Assembly: GCA_050732995.1 (NCBI GenBank)
Contig: JBOHSA010000188.1
Location: 1 to 20,756 of the forward strand
Origin: JBOHSA01 sp050732995
GTDB taxonomy: Bacteria; Gemmatimonadota; Gemmatimonadetes; Gemmatimonadales; GWC2-71-9
Direction of reading: 5' to 3'
DNA length: 20,756 bases
Of this stretch, positions 6,406-14,047 are shown in pieces. The notes below the pieces were generated by a model. That model did not search any database and had not been told where the DNA came from. It saw only the letters and a list, made by a program, of their open reading frames with translations. The position numbers and the translations under genes are program-made. Numbering within the stretch: the first letter of the stretch is position 1; every line of letters begins with the position of its first letter.

Positions 6406-7860
6406 TTGCGCCCGCGAGGCCGTCTGCCGGAACCTCCCCGTAACCGCATCCTGCTCGTCGGCGACCCGGCGGCCCGGCCCGACGGCTTGGAGCGGGTGCT
6501 GGTCCGGGGCGGATTCCAGGTGACGGAGGCGCAGCACCTGGCGCAAGTGGCCGCCCCGGACCAGAAGCCGCCCGACCTGGTGATCTGCGCGGTCGCCCGG
6601 GGCGCGCCGGTCGCCGACCGCGTGCGGGAGCTCGCCGGGGCGCCTCAGCTCGGCGGCGCGCCGGTCGTCGTGCTGGTGGGGGACGGGGGCGCCGAGGCCG
6701 TGGCGGACGCCCTCGCCGCCGGGGCGCGCGACGCCCTGACCAACCCGGTGCACCTGGGGGAGCTGCGCGCGCGCCTCGACGCCCACCTGCGGCTGCGCGC
6801 CGAGCTCGACGAGGCGCGCGACGCCCTGCGCGCCCGCGACCTCCTGTTCGACATCTTCCAGGAGGTCTCCTCCGCCCTCCGGGCCGACGAAATCTTCCAG
6901 ACGCTGGTGCGGCGCGTGGGCCGCGCCTTCGGGCTCACCCACTGCTCGTTCGTGCTCACGGCCCCGGGCGAAGACAAGGGGCGCGTGGTCGCGGTGTACG
7001 AGAACCCCGCCATCCGGGACCTGCGCGTGGAGTTGGAACGCTATCCGGAAATCCAAGAGGCGCTCCGGACCGAGCGGCCCGTCGTCATCCACGACGTGCA
7101 TGAGCATCCCTTGTTCGACGCGATCCGAAAGCGCTGGGTGCAGCAGCAGATCGAAATCAACGTGCAGGCGGCCGTGGCGCTCCCGGTGTTCGTCCAGGGG
7201 CGGGCCGCGGGGGTGTTCTTCCTGCGCACCGAGCGCGGCGACCCGCAGCTGCGCGCCCAGGACGTCGCCTTCGCCAACACGATCGCCCAGGCCGCCGCCC
7301 GCGTGCTCGAAAACGAAGAGCGGCGCTCGGCCATCTACCGCCGGCAGATCAACGCGGGTACCACCGACGCCCTCACCGGCTGCGCCAGCCTCGACGCGCT
7401 CGACCGGCGGGTGCGCGACGAGTTCGAGCGGGCCCGCCGCTACGCGCTCCGCTTCGCCCTCGTGCTGGTCGACATCGAGCGCCTGCGCGACATCAACGAA
7501 CGGGTGGGGCAGGAGGCGGGGGATCGCGTGCTCGCCGAGCTCGGCGCCATCATGCAGCGGGAGATCCGCGCGCCCGACTTCGTGGCGCGCTACGGTGGCG
7601 ACGAGTTCGCGCTCCTCCTGCCTGAGACGGACGGCACGGGGGGCAAACAGTTCGTCGAGCGGCTACGCACCGTGCTCGGCCGGCACACCTTTCCCGACCT
7701 CGGCCCCGGGAAGATGCCCGCGCTCTCGGCTGGCGTCGTGGCCTATCCGCACTCCGAGGTCCTGCGACCCGAGGACCTGTTCACCCTGGGCGAGGCGGCG
7801 CTGGCCCGGGGCAAGACGGGCGAGCCCGATCGCATCGGGATCGCGGGGCCCACGGCGTAG
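6406..7860 (+). CDS. Diguanylate cyclase with pseudo-receiver, GAF and GGDEF domains
   Basis: It makes cyclic di-GMP from two GTP in the cytoplasm. It is 484 residues from TTG 6406, the only alternative start in frame ahead of the first domain; no Shine-Dalgarno is visible. Residues about 14-120 have a receiver fold pattern (NRILLVGDP, PPDLVICAV, ALTNPVHLGELRARL). However, the phosphoacceptor Asp position is Ala (about 62) and the conserved Lys is Asn (about 113), so it cannot be phosphorylated in the usual way. A coiled linker and a GAF domain follow (about 136-310). The GGDEF domain starts at DALTG (331) and has the metal Asp in LVDIERL, Asn in INERVG, and an intact RYGGDEF (417-421). An inhibitory RxxD site (RAPD, 408-411) lies five residues before GGDEF, as in feedback-inhibited enzymes. 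The stop codon abuts that of the convergent envC-like gene. Confidence 0.9.
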   Translation: MRPRGRLPEPPRNRILLVGDPAARPDGLERVLVRGGFQVTEAQHLAQVAAPDQKPPDLVICAVARGAPVADRVRELAGAPQLGGAPVVVLVGDGGAEAVADALAAGARDALTNPVHLGELRARLDAHLRLRAELDEARDALRARDLLFDIFQEVSSALRADEIFQTLVRRVGRAFGLTHCSFVLTAPGEDKGRVVAVYENPAIRDLRVELERYPEIQEALRTERPVVIHDVHEHPLFDAIRKRWVQQQIEINVQAAVALPVFVQGRAAGVFFLRTERGDPQLRAQDVAFANTIAQAAARVLENEERRSAIYRRQINAGTTDALTGCASLDALDRRVRDEFERARRYALRFALVLVDIERLRDINERVGQEAGDRVLAELGAIMQREIRAPDFVARYGGDEFALLLPETDGTGGKQFVERLRTVLGRHTFPDLGPGKMPALSAGVVAYPHSEVLRPEDLFTLGEAALARGKTGEPDRIGIAGPTA

Positions 7861-9051
7861 CTAGCGGCGACTGCGCAGCCAGTTGACGGGGTCCAGCGGG
7901 ATGCCCCCCTGGCCCCGGATCTCGAAGTGGAGATGCGCACCCTGATCGCTGGCCGCGCCGCCGACATGGCCGATGATCTGCCCCTTGGCCACGCGGTCCC
8001 CGCGGGCAACCGTGGCGTCGTTCAGGTAGGCGTAGAACGTGTAGTAGCCCGCGCCGTGGTCCACCAGCACGGACACGAGGTAGGTCCCCAGCGGTCCGGC
8101 GAGGCTGATCGTGCCGGCCGCCACCGCCCGCACCGGCGTCCCCACCGGCGCGCCGATCCCGATCCCGTGCCACGGAATCCGTGTGTTGTTCGGGCCGACC
8201 CCCGTGCCGAACTGATACAACACCCGCCCCTCCACCGGCCAGTCGAGCGTCCCGAGGTCGCCGGTCGTGATCGTGCCGGCACCGGCGGCAACGCCGCGGG
8301 CCTCGGCCTCCCGGCGGGCGCGCTCGAGCGCGGCGATCCGGTCGTTGAGCGAGCGCTCGTCCCGCTCGAGCTGGGTCAGCCGCTGCTGCGCTTGCCGCTC
8401 GCTGCGCCGGGTCTCGCGCAGGCTCGTGGCCTGCTGCCGCTCCAGGCTCACGAACCGGTCGAGCTCGGCGGTGCGCTCGCCGCGGCGCCGGCCCAAGGCG
8501 TCCCGCGCCTCGAGCAGCGCTCGGCGCTCGCGCGCCACGCGGTTCCGCAGCTTCTGCATGTCGTTCGCCAACAACCGATCCTGACGGCTCACCAGATAGA
8601 GGTACTTGTAGCGCGAGAGCAGGTCCCCGAAGCTCTCGGCCGCCAGCAGCACCTGGTAGACATAGAGGGGGCCGCGCTTGTAGATGTCCACCAGGCGGCG
8701 CTCGAGCACGGCACGCTTCTCCTGGAGCGCGTCTTCCGTCAGCAGCAAGTCCACGGTGATGTCGCCGATCTGCCGCGTGAGGCCGTTGATCTGGCGATCG
8801 AGCTCGTTGACGATGCGATTGGTGCTCTGCTTCTGGCGCTCGATGTTGGACAGCTCGTCGGAGATCGAGTGCGCCTCGGAGCGGAGCCGCGCCAGCTCTT
8901 CCTCCACCGCCGAGCGCTCGCGGCGGATGGACTCGAGCCGGCGCTGGTTCTCCTGCATTTGCTGGTCGAACGTCGGACGGCGTTGGGCGACGACGGGAGC
9001 AAACAGCAGAGCGTCCAACAGGAGCGTCAACCACAGGCGTTGATGTCTCAC
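7861..9051 (-). CDS. envC: EnvC-like coiled-coil LytM (M23-type) protein, likely FtsEX partner
   Basis: The protein has 396 residues with a signal peptide (core LWLTLLLDALLFAPVVA). Residues about 28-260 are a long Glu/Arg/Leu-rich coiled coil with a break around KRGPLYVYQVLLAAESFGDL, the EnvC layout. The C-terminal LytM domain (about 280-396) ends in DPVNWLRSRR, like EnvC. The zinc site is incomplete: His is present (295, PWHGIGIG) but the partner Asp is Ile (299); the catalytic His of the strand motif is Ala (341, TFYAYL); HLH (373-375) remains. EnvC proteins have a degenerate LytM domain and activate amidases rather than cut peptidoglycan themselves, and they are recruited to the septum by FtsEX. 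Here the gene follows ftsX with a GTGA overlap, which supports that role. The start is GTG 9051. It is last in the ten-gene run and no terminator is visible after it. Confidence 0.85.
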   Translation of the reverse strand: MRHQRLWLTLLLDALLFAPVVAQRRPTFDQQMQENQRRLESIRRERSAVEEELARLRSEAHSISDELSNIERQKQSTNRIVNELDRQINGLTRQIGDITVDLLLTEDALQEKRAVLERRLVDIYKRGPLYVYQVLLAAESFGDLLSRYKYLYLVSRQDRLLANDMQKLRNRVARERRALLEARDALGRRRGERTAELDRFVSLERQQATSLRETRRSERQAQQRLTQLERDERSLNDRIAALERARREAEARGVAAGAGTITTGDLGTLDWPVEGRVLYQFGTGVGPNNTRIPWHGIGIGAPVGTPVRAVAAGTISLAGPLGTYLVSVLVDHGAGYYTFYAYLNDATVARGDRVAKGQIIGHVGGAASDQGAHLHFEIRGQGGIPLDPVNWLRSRR

Positions 9052-9905
9052 ACTCGTCTCAGATGCCGGCCTACGCTGGTCGCGCTGCCCAGCAATCCGA
9101 TCAGCGTCCCGAAGCCCACGATCGCGAGCGCCTGCTCCCGGCTGAAGAACGCGACCTCGAGCAGGAGCCGGTTGATCAGCTCGCTGGCGGCGTAGGCGAG
9201 GCCCACGGCCACGAGGCCACCCAGCAGCCCCTTGATGGCCCCTTGCAACAGGAACGGCAGCCGGATGAAGCCGTCGGTGGCGCCGACGAGGCGCATGATC
9301 GCGATCTCGCGGCCGCGCTGCAGGACGGCCATCCGGATCGTGGTGCCGATGATGATGATGGCGACGATCGCGAACGCCGCGCCCACCACGAGCCCCACCG
9401 CCGCCGCGATACCGCGCAGGCGGTCGAGCTTCTCCACCCAGTCGCGCCCGAAGCGCACGTCATCCACGAACCCGAAGCCGGTCAGGCGCTCGGCGACCTG
9501 GCCGACGTGCTCGGCGTCGCGGAACCCGGGCTTCAGCCGCACTTCGATCGAGGCGGGCAGGGGATTGCGCTCCAGCTCGCGCAACACGTCGCGAAACTCG
9601 GCGAGCTCCGCGCGCGCCCGAGCGAGCGCCGAGTCCTCGGTGACGTGCACGGCGGACGCGACTTCCGGAAACGCTTCGATGTCCTTCAGCGCGAGGGTGA
9701 CGGTCTCGAGCGGCGTCCCGGGGAGCACGTACGCCACCACTTCCACGCGCTCCTCCACTCCCCGCAGCGCCCGCTGCAGGTTCACCGCCACGAGCCCGAA
9801 CAGGCCCACGACGAACAGGGAGAACGCGATGGTCGTGACCGACAGCGCCGAGAGCAGGGGGGCGCGCCGAAAGGCGAGCAGGGCTTCCCGCATGGCGAGG
9901 TTCAC
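9048..9905 (-). CDS. ftsX: Cell division protein FtsX
   Basis: This is the membrane subunit of the FtsEX complex, which relays ATP hydrolysis by FtsE to periplasmic hydrolase activators at the septum. It has 285 residues, within the family's range. There is a short cytoplasmic N-terminus (NLAMREALLAFRRAPL), TM1 at about 18-42 (ALSVTTIAFSLFVVGLFGLV), an extracytoplasmic domain to about residue 170 (VEVVAYVLPGTP, NPLPASIEVRLKPGF) and three further TM segments. The conserved cytoplasmic loop LVGATDGFIRLPFLLQG lies between TM2 and TM3. The start is the GTG at 9905, overlapping the ftsE stop as GTGA. The envC-like gene overlaps its stop the same way, so the three genes should be made in fixed proportion. 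Confidence 0.94.
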   Translation of the reverse strand: MNLAMREALLAFRRAPLLSALSVTTIAFSLFVVGLFGLVAVNLQRALRGVEERVEVVAYVLPGTPLETVTLALKDIEAFPEVASAVHVTEDSALARARAELAEFRDVLRELERNPLPASIEVRLKPGFRDAEHVGQVAERLTGFGFVDDVRFGRDWVEKLDRLRGIAAAVGLVVGAAFAIVAIIIIGTTIRMAVLQRGREIAIMRLVGATDGFIRLPFLLQGAIKGLLGGLVAVGLAYAASELINRLLLEVAFFSREQALAIVGFGTLIGLLGSATSVGRHLRRV

Positions 9906-10597
9906 CGGCCGGCCGCCTCGTCGCGCGGCTCGTCCACCGCGGAATCGTACACGAGGGCCCCTTCCTGCAGCTCGATGGCGCGGTAGGGGGCCTGGCGCAC
10001 CAGGTCGAGGTCGTGCGTCGCCATCACCACGGCCGTCCCACTGGCGTTGATGTCGCGCAGCAGCTGAAAGACGCCGCGGGTCGCCCGCTCGTCCAGGTTG
10101 CCGGTGGGCTCATCGGCGAGCAGCACGGTGGGCTCGTTGACGAGCGCCCGCGCGATCGCCACGCGCTGCTGCTCGCCCCCCGACAGCTCGCGCGGGTACG
10201 CCTGGGCCTTCGCCGCCAGGCCCACCTGGGTCAGGACCCGCACCACGCGCGCCGGAATGGTGCCGCGCCGCGCGCCCGTGACCTCCAGGGCGAAGGCGAC
10301 GTTTTCCTCGGCGGTCCGGTCTTCGAGCAGCCGGAAATCCTGGAACACGATGCCGAGGCGGCGGCGCAGCAGCGGCACCTCACGTGGCGGCATGTCCGCC
10401 ACGTTGAAGCCCGAGACGCGCACCTCGCCCGAGGTCGGCCGCTCGTCGGCGTAGATCAGCTTGAGGACGGTGGATTTGCCGGCGCCGGAGTGGCCAGTGA
10501 GGAACGCGAACTCGCCCTTCGCGATGCGGAAGGTGACGTCCTTCAGCGCGAGCCCCCCTTTGGGGAAGGCCTTGAAGACGTTCGTGAACTTGATCAC
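9902..10597 (-). CDS. ftsE: Cell division ATP-binding protein FtsE
   Basis: This is the cytoplasmic ATPase of FtsEX. It has 231 residues from GTG 10597. Visible elements are Walker A GHSGAGKST (about 36-44), the Q-loop in GIVFQDFRLLEDRTAEENV, the ABC signature LSGGEQQRVAIARAL, Walker B VLLADEPTGNLD and the switch His in MATHDLDLV. The VFQDFRLL and TAEENV wording is typical of FtsE rather than LolD. The C-terminus carries a short acidic/basic tail after ELQEGALVYDSA. The start directly follows the stop of the trans-sulfuration enzyme (TAA then GTG, no gap), and its own stop overlaps ftsX by four bases. Confidence 0.95.
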   Translation of the reverse strand: MIKFTNVFKAFPKGGLALKDVTFRIAKGEFAFLTGHSGAGKSTVLKLIYADERPTSGEVRVSGFNVADMPPREVPLLRRRLGIVFQDFRLLEDRTAEENVAFALEVTGARRGTIPARVVRVLTQVGLAAKAQAYPRELSGGEQQRVAIARALVNEPTVLLADEPTGNLDERATRGVFQLLRDINASGTAVVMATHDLDLVRQAPYRAIELQEGALVYDSAVDEPRDEAAGR

Positions 10598-11755
10598 TTA
10601 CAGCTGGGCCAGGGCCTGGGCGAAGTCGGCAATCAGGTCGTCGGCGTCCTCCAGTCCGAGGGAAAATCTCAGGAACCCGTCGGGAATGCCAGCCCGCGCC
10701 CGCTCCGCGGCCGAGAGCGCGGCGTGCGAGGTCAGGCGCGGCTCCGACACCAGCGTCTCCACCCCCCCCAGGCTGGGCGCGTGCGCCGCGATGGTCAGCG
10801 CGCGCAGGAACCGCTCGGCCGCCCGCGCCCCGCCCTTGAGCTCGAGCCCGAGCATGCCCCCGAACCCGGCGAGCAGCCGCCGGGCGAGCGCGTGGTCGGG
10901 GTGCGTCGGCAGGCCGGGATAGTGCACCGCGGCAAAGGCCGCCTGGCCCGCGCACCACTGGGCCACGCGCAAGCCGGTCGCGTTCTGACGGTCGACCCGC
11001 ACCGCCAACGTCTTCAGCCCGCGGTCGATCAACCAGGCGGCCAGGGGATCGAGCGCCTGGCCCCACAGCTGCATCAGCTTCCGGACCTCTTCCACGACCG
11101 CCTCGGTGCCCGCCACCGCGCCGGCGATGACGTCGGAATGCCCATTGAGATACTTCGTCGCGCTGTGGATCACGACGTCCGCGCCGTGCTCCAGCGGCCG
11201 AAAGTTGATCGGCGTCGCGAACGTCGAGTCCACGATCAAGGCGATCCCCTCGGCCTTGCACAGTGTGGCGATCGGCTCCAGGTCGATGACCCGCAGGAGC
11301 GGGTTCGTCGGTGTCTCGACGAACACCGCGCGGGTGGTCTTGCGGATCTCGCGCTTCCACTCGCGTGACTGGGTCGGATTCACGAAGGAGACCTCGATCC
11401 CCAGCCGGACGAACTCCTGCGCGAACAGCCGGTGCACGCCGCCGTAGATCCAGTCGCTCGACAGGAGATGATCTCCCGGGCGCAGCACGGCGAGATGGGC
11501 CAGCGCCGTCGCGCCCATGCCGCTGCCCACGAACAGCGCCGCCTCGGCGCCTTCGAGCAGCGCCAGGCGCTTCGCGATCGCGACCTGGTTCGGATTGTTG
11601 CCGTAGCGAGTGTACAGGACTTCGGCGGCGGACCCGACGGGATTGGTGAACGTGCTGCTCTGGAACACCGGCGACGCCACGGGGGACCAGTCGGCGGGCG
11701 TCTCGGGGTTGCCGTGCACCGCGCGGGTGGAGAGCCCCAGGCGGCGCGGCTTCAC
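10598..11755 (-). CDS. Cys/Met-metabolism PLP-dependent enzyme (cystathionine gamma-synthase/lyase type)
   Basis: The protein has 385 residues and is a fold-type I PLP enzyme of the trans-sulfuration family. Visible features are a SRAVHG-like N-terminus (LSTRAVHGNPE), the substrate/PLP loop YTRYGNNPNQ, the cofactor stacking Tyr in DWIYGGVHRLF, the Asp in LIVDSTFATP and the PLP lysine in SATKYLNGHSDVIAG (K201). The C-terminal half has LSLGLEDADDLI-like family wording (FSLGLEDADDLIADF). It could be cystathionine gamma-synthase (methionine synthesis), gamma-lyase, or another sulfur amino-acid enzyme; the sequence alone does not decide. The start GTG 11755 overlaps the preceding STAS-like gene as GTGA. 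It has no obvious link to its division-gene neighbours other than co-transcription. Confidence 0.9.
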   Translation of the reverse strand: MKPRRLGLSTRAVHGNPETPADWSPVASPVFQSSTFTNPVGSAAEVLYTRYGNNPNQVAIAKRLALLEGAEAALFVGSGMGATALAHLAVLRPGDHLLSSDWIYGGVHRLFAQEFVRLGIEVSFVNPTQSREWKREIRKTTRAVFVETPTNPLLRVIDLEPIATLCKAEGIALIVDSTFATPINFRPLEHGADVVIHSATKYLNGHSDVIAGAVAGTEAVVEEVRKLMQLWGQALDPLAAWLIDRGLKTLAVRVDRQNATGLRVAQWCAGQAAFAAVHYPGLPTHPDHALARRLLAGFGGMLGLELKGGARAAERFLRALTIAAHAPSLGGVETLVSEPRLTSHAALSAAERARAGIPDGFLRFSLGLEDADDLIADFAQALAQL

Positions 11756-12195
11756 GCGGCGGTCAGCGCGATCGCGCCTCCGGGCGTCCGGAAGGCGACC
11801 CGTTGCGCGACGAGCTCCTCGAGCAGCGCCTGCTGGCTGTCGGGTGACCCGTCGCCCAGCACGTCGAGCGTGTGGTCGGGTCGCTCCAGGACCACCGTGA
11901 GGCCATGGCCCCGCAGCACCGGCTCGATCGCCTCCCGGTGCCCGTCGCTGAGGCCGCGCAGGAGCAGCACCTTCACCCGCTCGCGCGACAGCTTGGCGAC
12001 GATCTCGTCGGCGCAGGAATAGTCCAGGCAGCCGACCTGCGAGAAGTCCATGAGCGCGATCGTCGCGCCCGCGGCGACGATCGCCCGCTCGATCCGCTCG
12101 CGCACCGCCCGGCCCGTCGGCCGGGTCACCAGGTCGCGGTACAGCCCGGGGACGGACTGCTGCAGGACGGCATGCACGTCGATGTGCTGAATCAC
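11752..12195 (-). CDS. STAS-like (DUF4325-type) small regulatory protein
   Basis: The protein has 147 residues from GTG 12195. Residues about 17-100 fit the STAS-like DUF4325 pattern: LYRDLVTRPTGRAVRERI, then a beta strand with the conserved IALMDFSQVGCLDYSCADEIV, then VKVLLLRGLSDGHREAI. These domains resemble the anti-sigma-factor antagonists that bind HATPase (RsbW-like) partners, and a Ser (DYSCAD) lies in the place where SpoIIAA-type proteins are phosphorylated. The C-terminal 45 residues (SQQALLEELVAQRVAFRTPGG) look like a small winged-helix fragment, but I am unsure. The gene overlaps the upstream HATPase gene by four bases, which makes that protein the obvious partner. Antagonist function is inference. 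Confidence 0.7.
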   Translation of the reverse strand: MIQHIDVHAVLQQSVPGLYRDLVTRPTGRAVRERIERAIVAAGATIALMDFSQVGCLDYSCADEIVAKLSRERVKVLLLRGLSDGHREAIEPVLRGHGLTVVLERPDHTLDVLGDGSPDSQQALLEELVAQRVAFRTPGGAIALTAA

Positions 12196-13139
12196 ACTTT
12201 GGCCGATCCCCCTCCGGCGCCTTGCTCCGGAATGATGATGAGGACCTGCGAGCCGGGAAACGCGGGCAGGCCGTCCTTCAGGGCGACGTCGTCATCCCAC
12301 GTGGGCACGATGGCGATGCGGGCGGTGCCGCTCCGGATGGAAATCTTGCCGGCCCAGCGCGTCAGGTAGTTGCGGATGCCCTTCAACCCCTGCCCGCGGC
12401 CCGGGTCCCGGAAGCGGCTCACGCCCTGGATCAGCGCCGCCTCCAGGGCCGCCGCGTCGCCCCAGCGGTCGCCGAAGCGCTTGCTTTCCGTCGGCTCCAG
12501 GGAATGGCGGAACCCCACGCCGGCGTCCGCGACCGCGATCACCACCACGCGGCGCGCCAGGCGGCGGCGCCAATGGTAACTCTGCACCGCCACCCAGCCG
12601 CCCGTGCCGGCGTGCTCTACAATATTCTGACACGCTTCCGAAAGCGCCATAGCGAAGCCCATCGTCGCCTTAGGATCGAGTCCGACCTCGGACGCCAGGA
12701 TCGCGGACGCCCGTTCTTGAATGCGACTTACCACGCCATGCACGTCCTCCGCGGCGCGCACCGGTGTCACCGGCAGCAGCACGTCGCTCTCGGGAGGTGC
12801 GCCCCCCCGGGCCTTGGGGTAGCGCCCGTGGATCTCGAACAGCTCCGTCGCCTCGCGGAAGAACCCGATCCGGGCCCAGTAGCTGGCGACCTCGGCGTTG
12901 GTCGGGGCCGTGAGGAGCGACTTCTCGCCGCCGGGGCCGCTTTGGGCGCCGCCGGCGCGATGGCGGGCCGCCGCGCCGGCCGCCAGTAGGCCGACCAGAC
13001 CGTAGGGCGACGCCCACTCGGCGGTGTGGGCGTCGAACAGCAGCCGCCCGCCGTCCGCGCTGGCCTGGGCGAAGGCGCCGGCGAACTGGTCGAACGTGCG
13101 ATCGTCGAATTGGGCCGGGACCTCGACCAGGCGGGTCAT
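12192..13139 (-). CDS. STAS-like domain fused to a GHKL/HATPase domain (anti-sigma/kinase-like regulator)
   Basis: The protein has 315 residues from ATG 13139, which overlaps the PfkB stop as ATGA. The N-terminal 100 residues look STAS-like (GRLLFDAHTAEWASPYGLVGLLAAG, then APTNAEVASYWARIGFF). Residues about 140-305 form a GHKL ATPase: N-box ALSEACQNIVEHAG (165-178), G1 VADAGVGF (203-210) and G2 GRGQGLKGI (247-255). There is no dimerisation/phosphoacceptor His segment, so it is not a classical sensor kinase. The domain is of the RsbW/SpoIIAB serine-kinase or anti-sigma type. Together with the overlapping STAS-like gene it suggests a partner-switching module whose target is unknown. It has no membrane segment or signal peptide. 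It could instead be a non-kinase ATPase. Confidence 0.75.
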   Translation of the reverse strand: MTRLVEVPAQFDDRTFDQFAGAFAQASADGGRLLFDAHTAEWASPYGLVGLLAAGAAARHRAGGAQSGPGGEKSLLTAPTNAEVASYWARIGFFREATELFEIHGRYPKARGGAPPESDVLLPVTPVRAAEDVHGVVSRIQERASAILASEVGLDPKATMGFAMALSEACQNIVEHAGTGGWVAVQSYHWRRRLARRVVVIAVADAGVGFRHSLEPTESKRFGDRWGDAAALEAALIQGVSRFRDPGRGQGLKGIRNYLTRWAGKISIRSGTARIAIVPTWDDDVALKDGLPAFPGSQVLIIIPEQGAGGGSAKV

Positions 13140-14047
13140 GCCGTGGTGAGCCGGCCGAGCAGGTGGTGCGCGAGGCCGGTCGCGCCCCGGTAACCCAGGT
13201 TCCGCGCCGCCATCCGGTTGGCGGCCACGAGTGCCGCCTCGAGATCCCGGCCGGCGACGAGCGCCGCGGCCGCCGTCGCGCCGAAGACGTCGCCGCAGCC
13301 GGTCGGGTCGCCCGACTCGATCGGGCCCGGCTCCGGGGCGATGCGGGCCGCGCGCACCGGATTCCCGGTGAAGTAGGCGACGCCCCGGCTTGCCAGCGTG
13401 ACGCACAACCCCGTGCAGCCGCGCCCCAGGGCGCCGGCCGCGATCGCGAGCGGGTTGTCGCCCAGCTGCTCCATCTCCTGCTCGTTGAGCTGCACGACGT
13501 CGAAACAGCCGAACCAGGACGGGGCGTCCGGCAGCGGCTGGAGCAGCCGCGTCCCGTCCGGCTCCTTGCCGAGAAACAGGCTGTGCAGGTCGGCGTAGAT
13601 GAAGCGCGGAAACCCGCGGCGCAGGAGCTGGGCGGTCTCCAGGCTCAGCTCGAAGCCGGAAATGAAGTTGACGTACACGGCGTTGAGATCCCGCACCAGC
13701 GGCCCCAGCTCGGGCCAGGTCCAGGGCGGCACGCCGCCCGTCATGCGCTCAAAGCGCCGGTCGGCCGAGACGTAGCGCAGCGTGACCCGGTTGTTGGGCT
13801 CGGGGACCTCGATGAAGCGCGCGCCGCGCGCCGGCCGTCGCAGGTCGTGCAGGAACTCGTTCGCCTTGGGCGCGAGGTCCCGCCCGACCTTGATCAGCGG
13901 CACGAGCTCCCAGCCGTCGGCCAGGGTCGCGTCGAGCGCGGCGAGCGCGTAGGCAATGCCGCCCCACTCCTCGATCGCCGCCTGCATGGGGTCGCGGCCG
14001 TAGATCGTATCCCACACCATCGACCCGATTACGCCAAGACGCTTCAC
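13136..14047 (-). CDS. PfkB/ribokinase-family carbohydrate or nucleoside kinase
   Basis: The protein has 303 residues from GTG 14047, and the GTGA overlaps the ROK kinase stop. The family signature near the C-terminus is ESGDPTGCGDVFGATAAAAL, with the catalytic Asp at 253 and the anion-hole GCG just before it; the Mg-binding NExE motif is VVQLNEQEMEQL (about 187-191). The N-terminus is the usual strand LGVIGSMVWDTIYG followed by a Gly-Gly (EWGGIAYALAAL). The protein phosphorylates a sugar or related alcohol with ATP; the substrate cannot be read. Being next to a ROK kinase and a heptosyltransferase gene suggests a role in supplying envelope sugars. That is inference from context only. Confidence 0.88.
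   Translation of the reverse strand: MKRLGVIGSMVWDTIYGRDPMQAAIEEWGGIAYALAALDATLADGWELVPLIKVGRDLAPKANEFLHDLRRPARGARFIEVPEPNNRVTLRYVSADRRFERMTGGVPPWTWPELGPLVRDLNAVYVNFISGFELSLETAQLLRRGFPRFIYADLHSLFLGKEPDGTRLLQPLPDAPSWFGCFDVVQLNEQEMEQLGDNPLAIAAGALGRGCTGLCVTLASRGVAYFTGNPVRAARIAPEPGPIESGDPTGCGDVFGATAAAALVAGRDLEAALVAANRMAARNLGYRGATGLAHHLLGRLTTA

Noticed and set aside
7861..7920. Terminator at the end of the ten-gene run
   Set aside because: No stem-loop with a T run is visible after the envC-like stop; the opposing gene begins its stop codon at once.
12600..12640. AT-richer patch in the HATPase gene resembling an internal minus-strand promoter (AATATT)
   Set aside because: It encodes the conserved N-box (EACQNIVEHAG), no -35 is spaced properly, and the next gene start is about 400 bases away.
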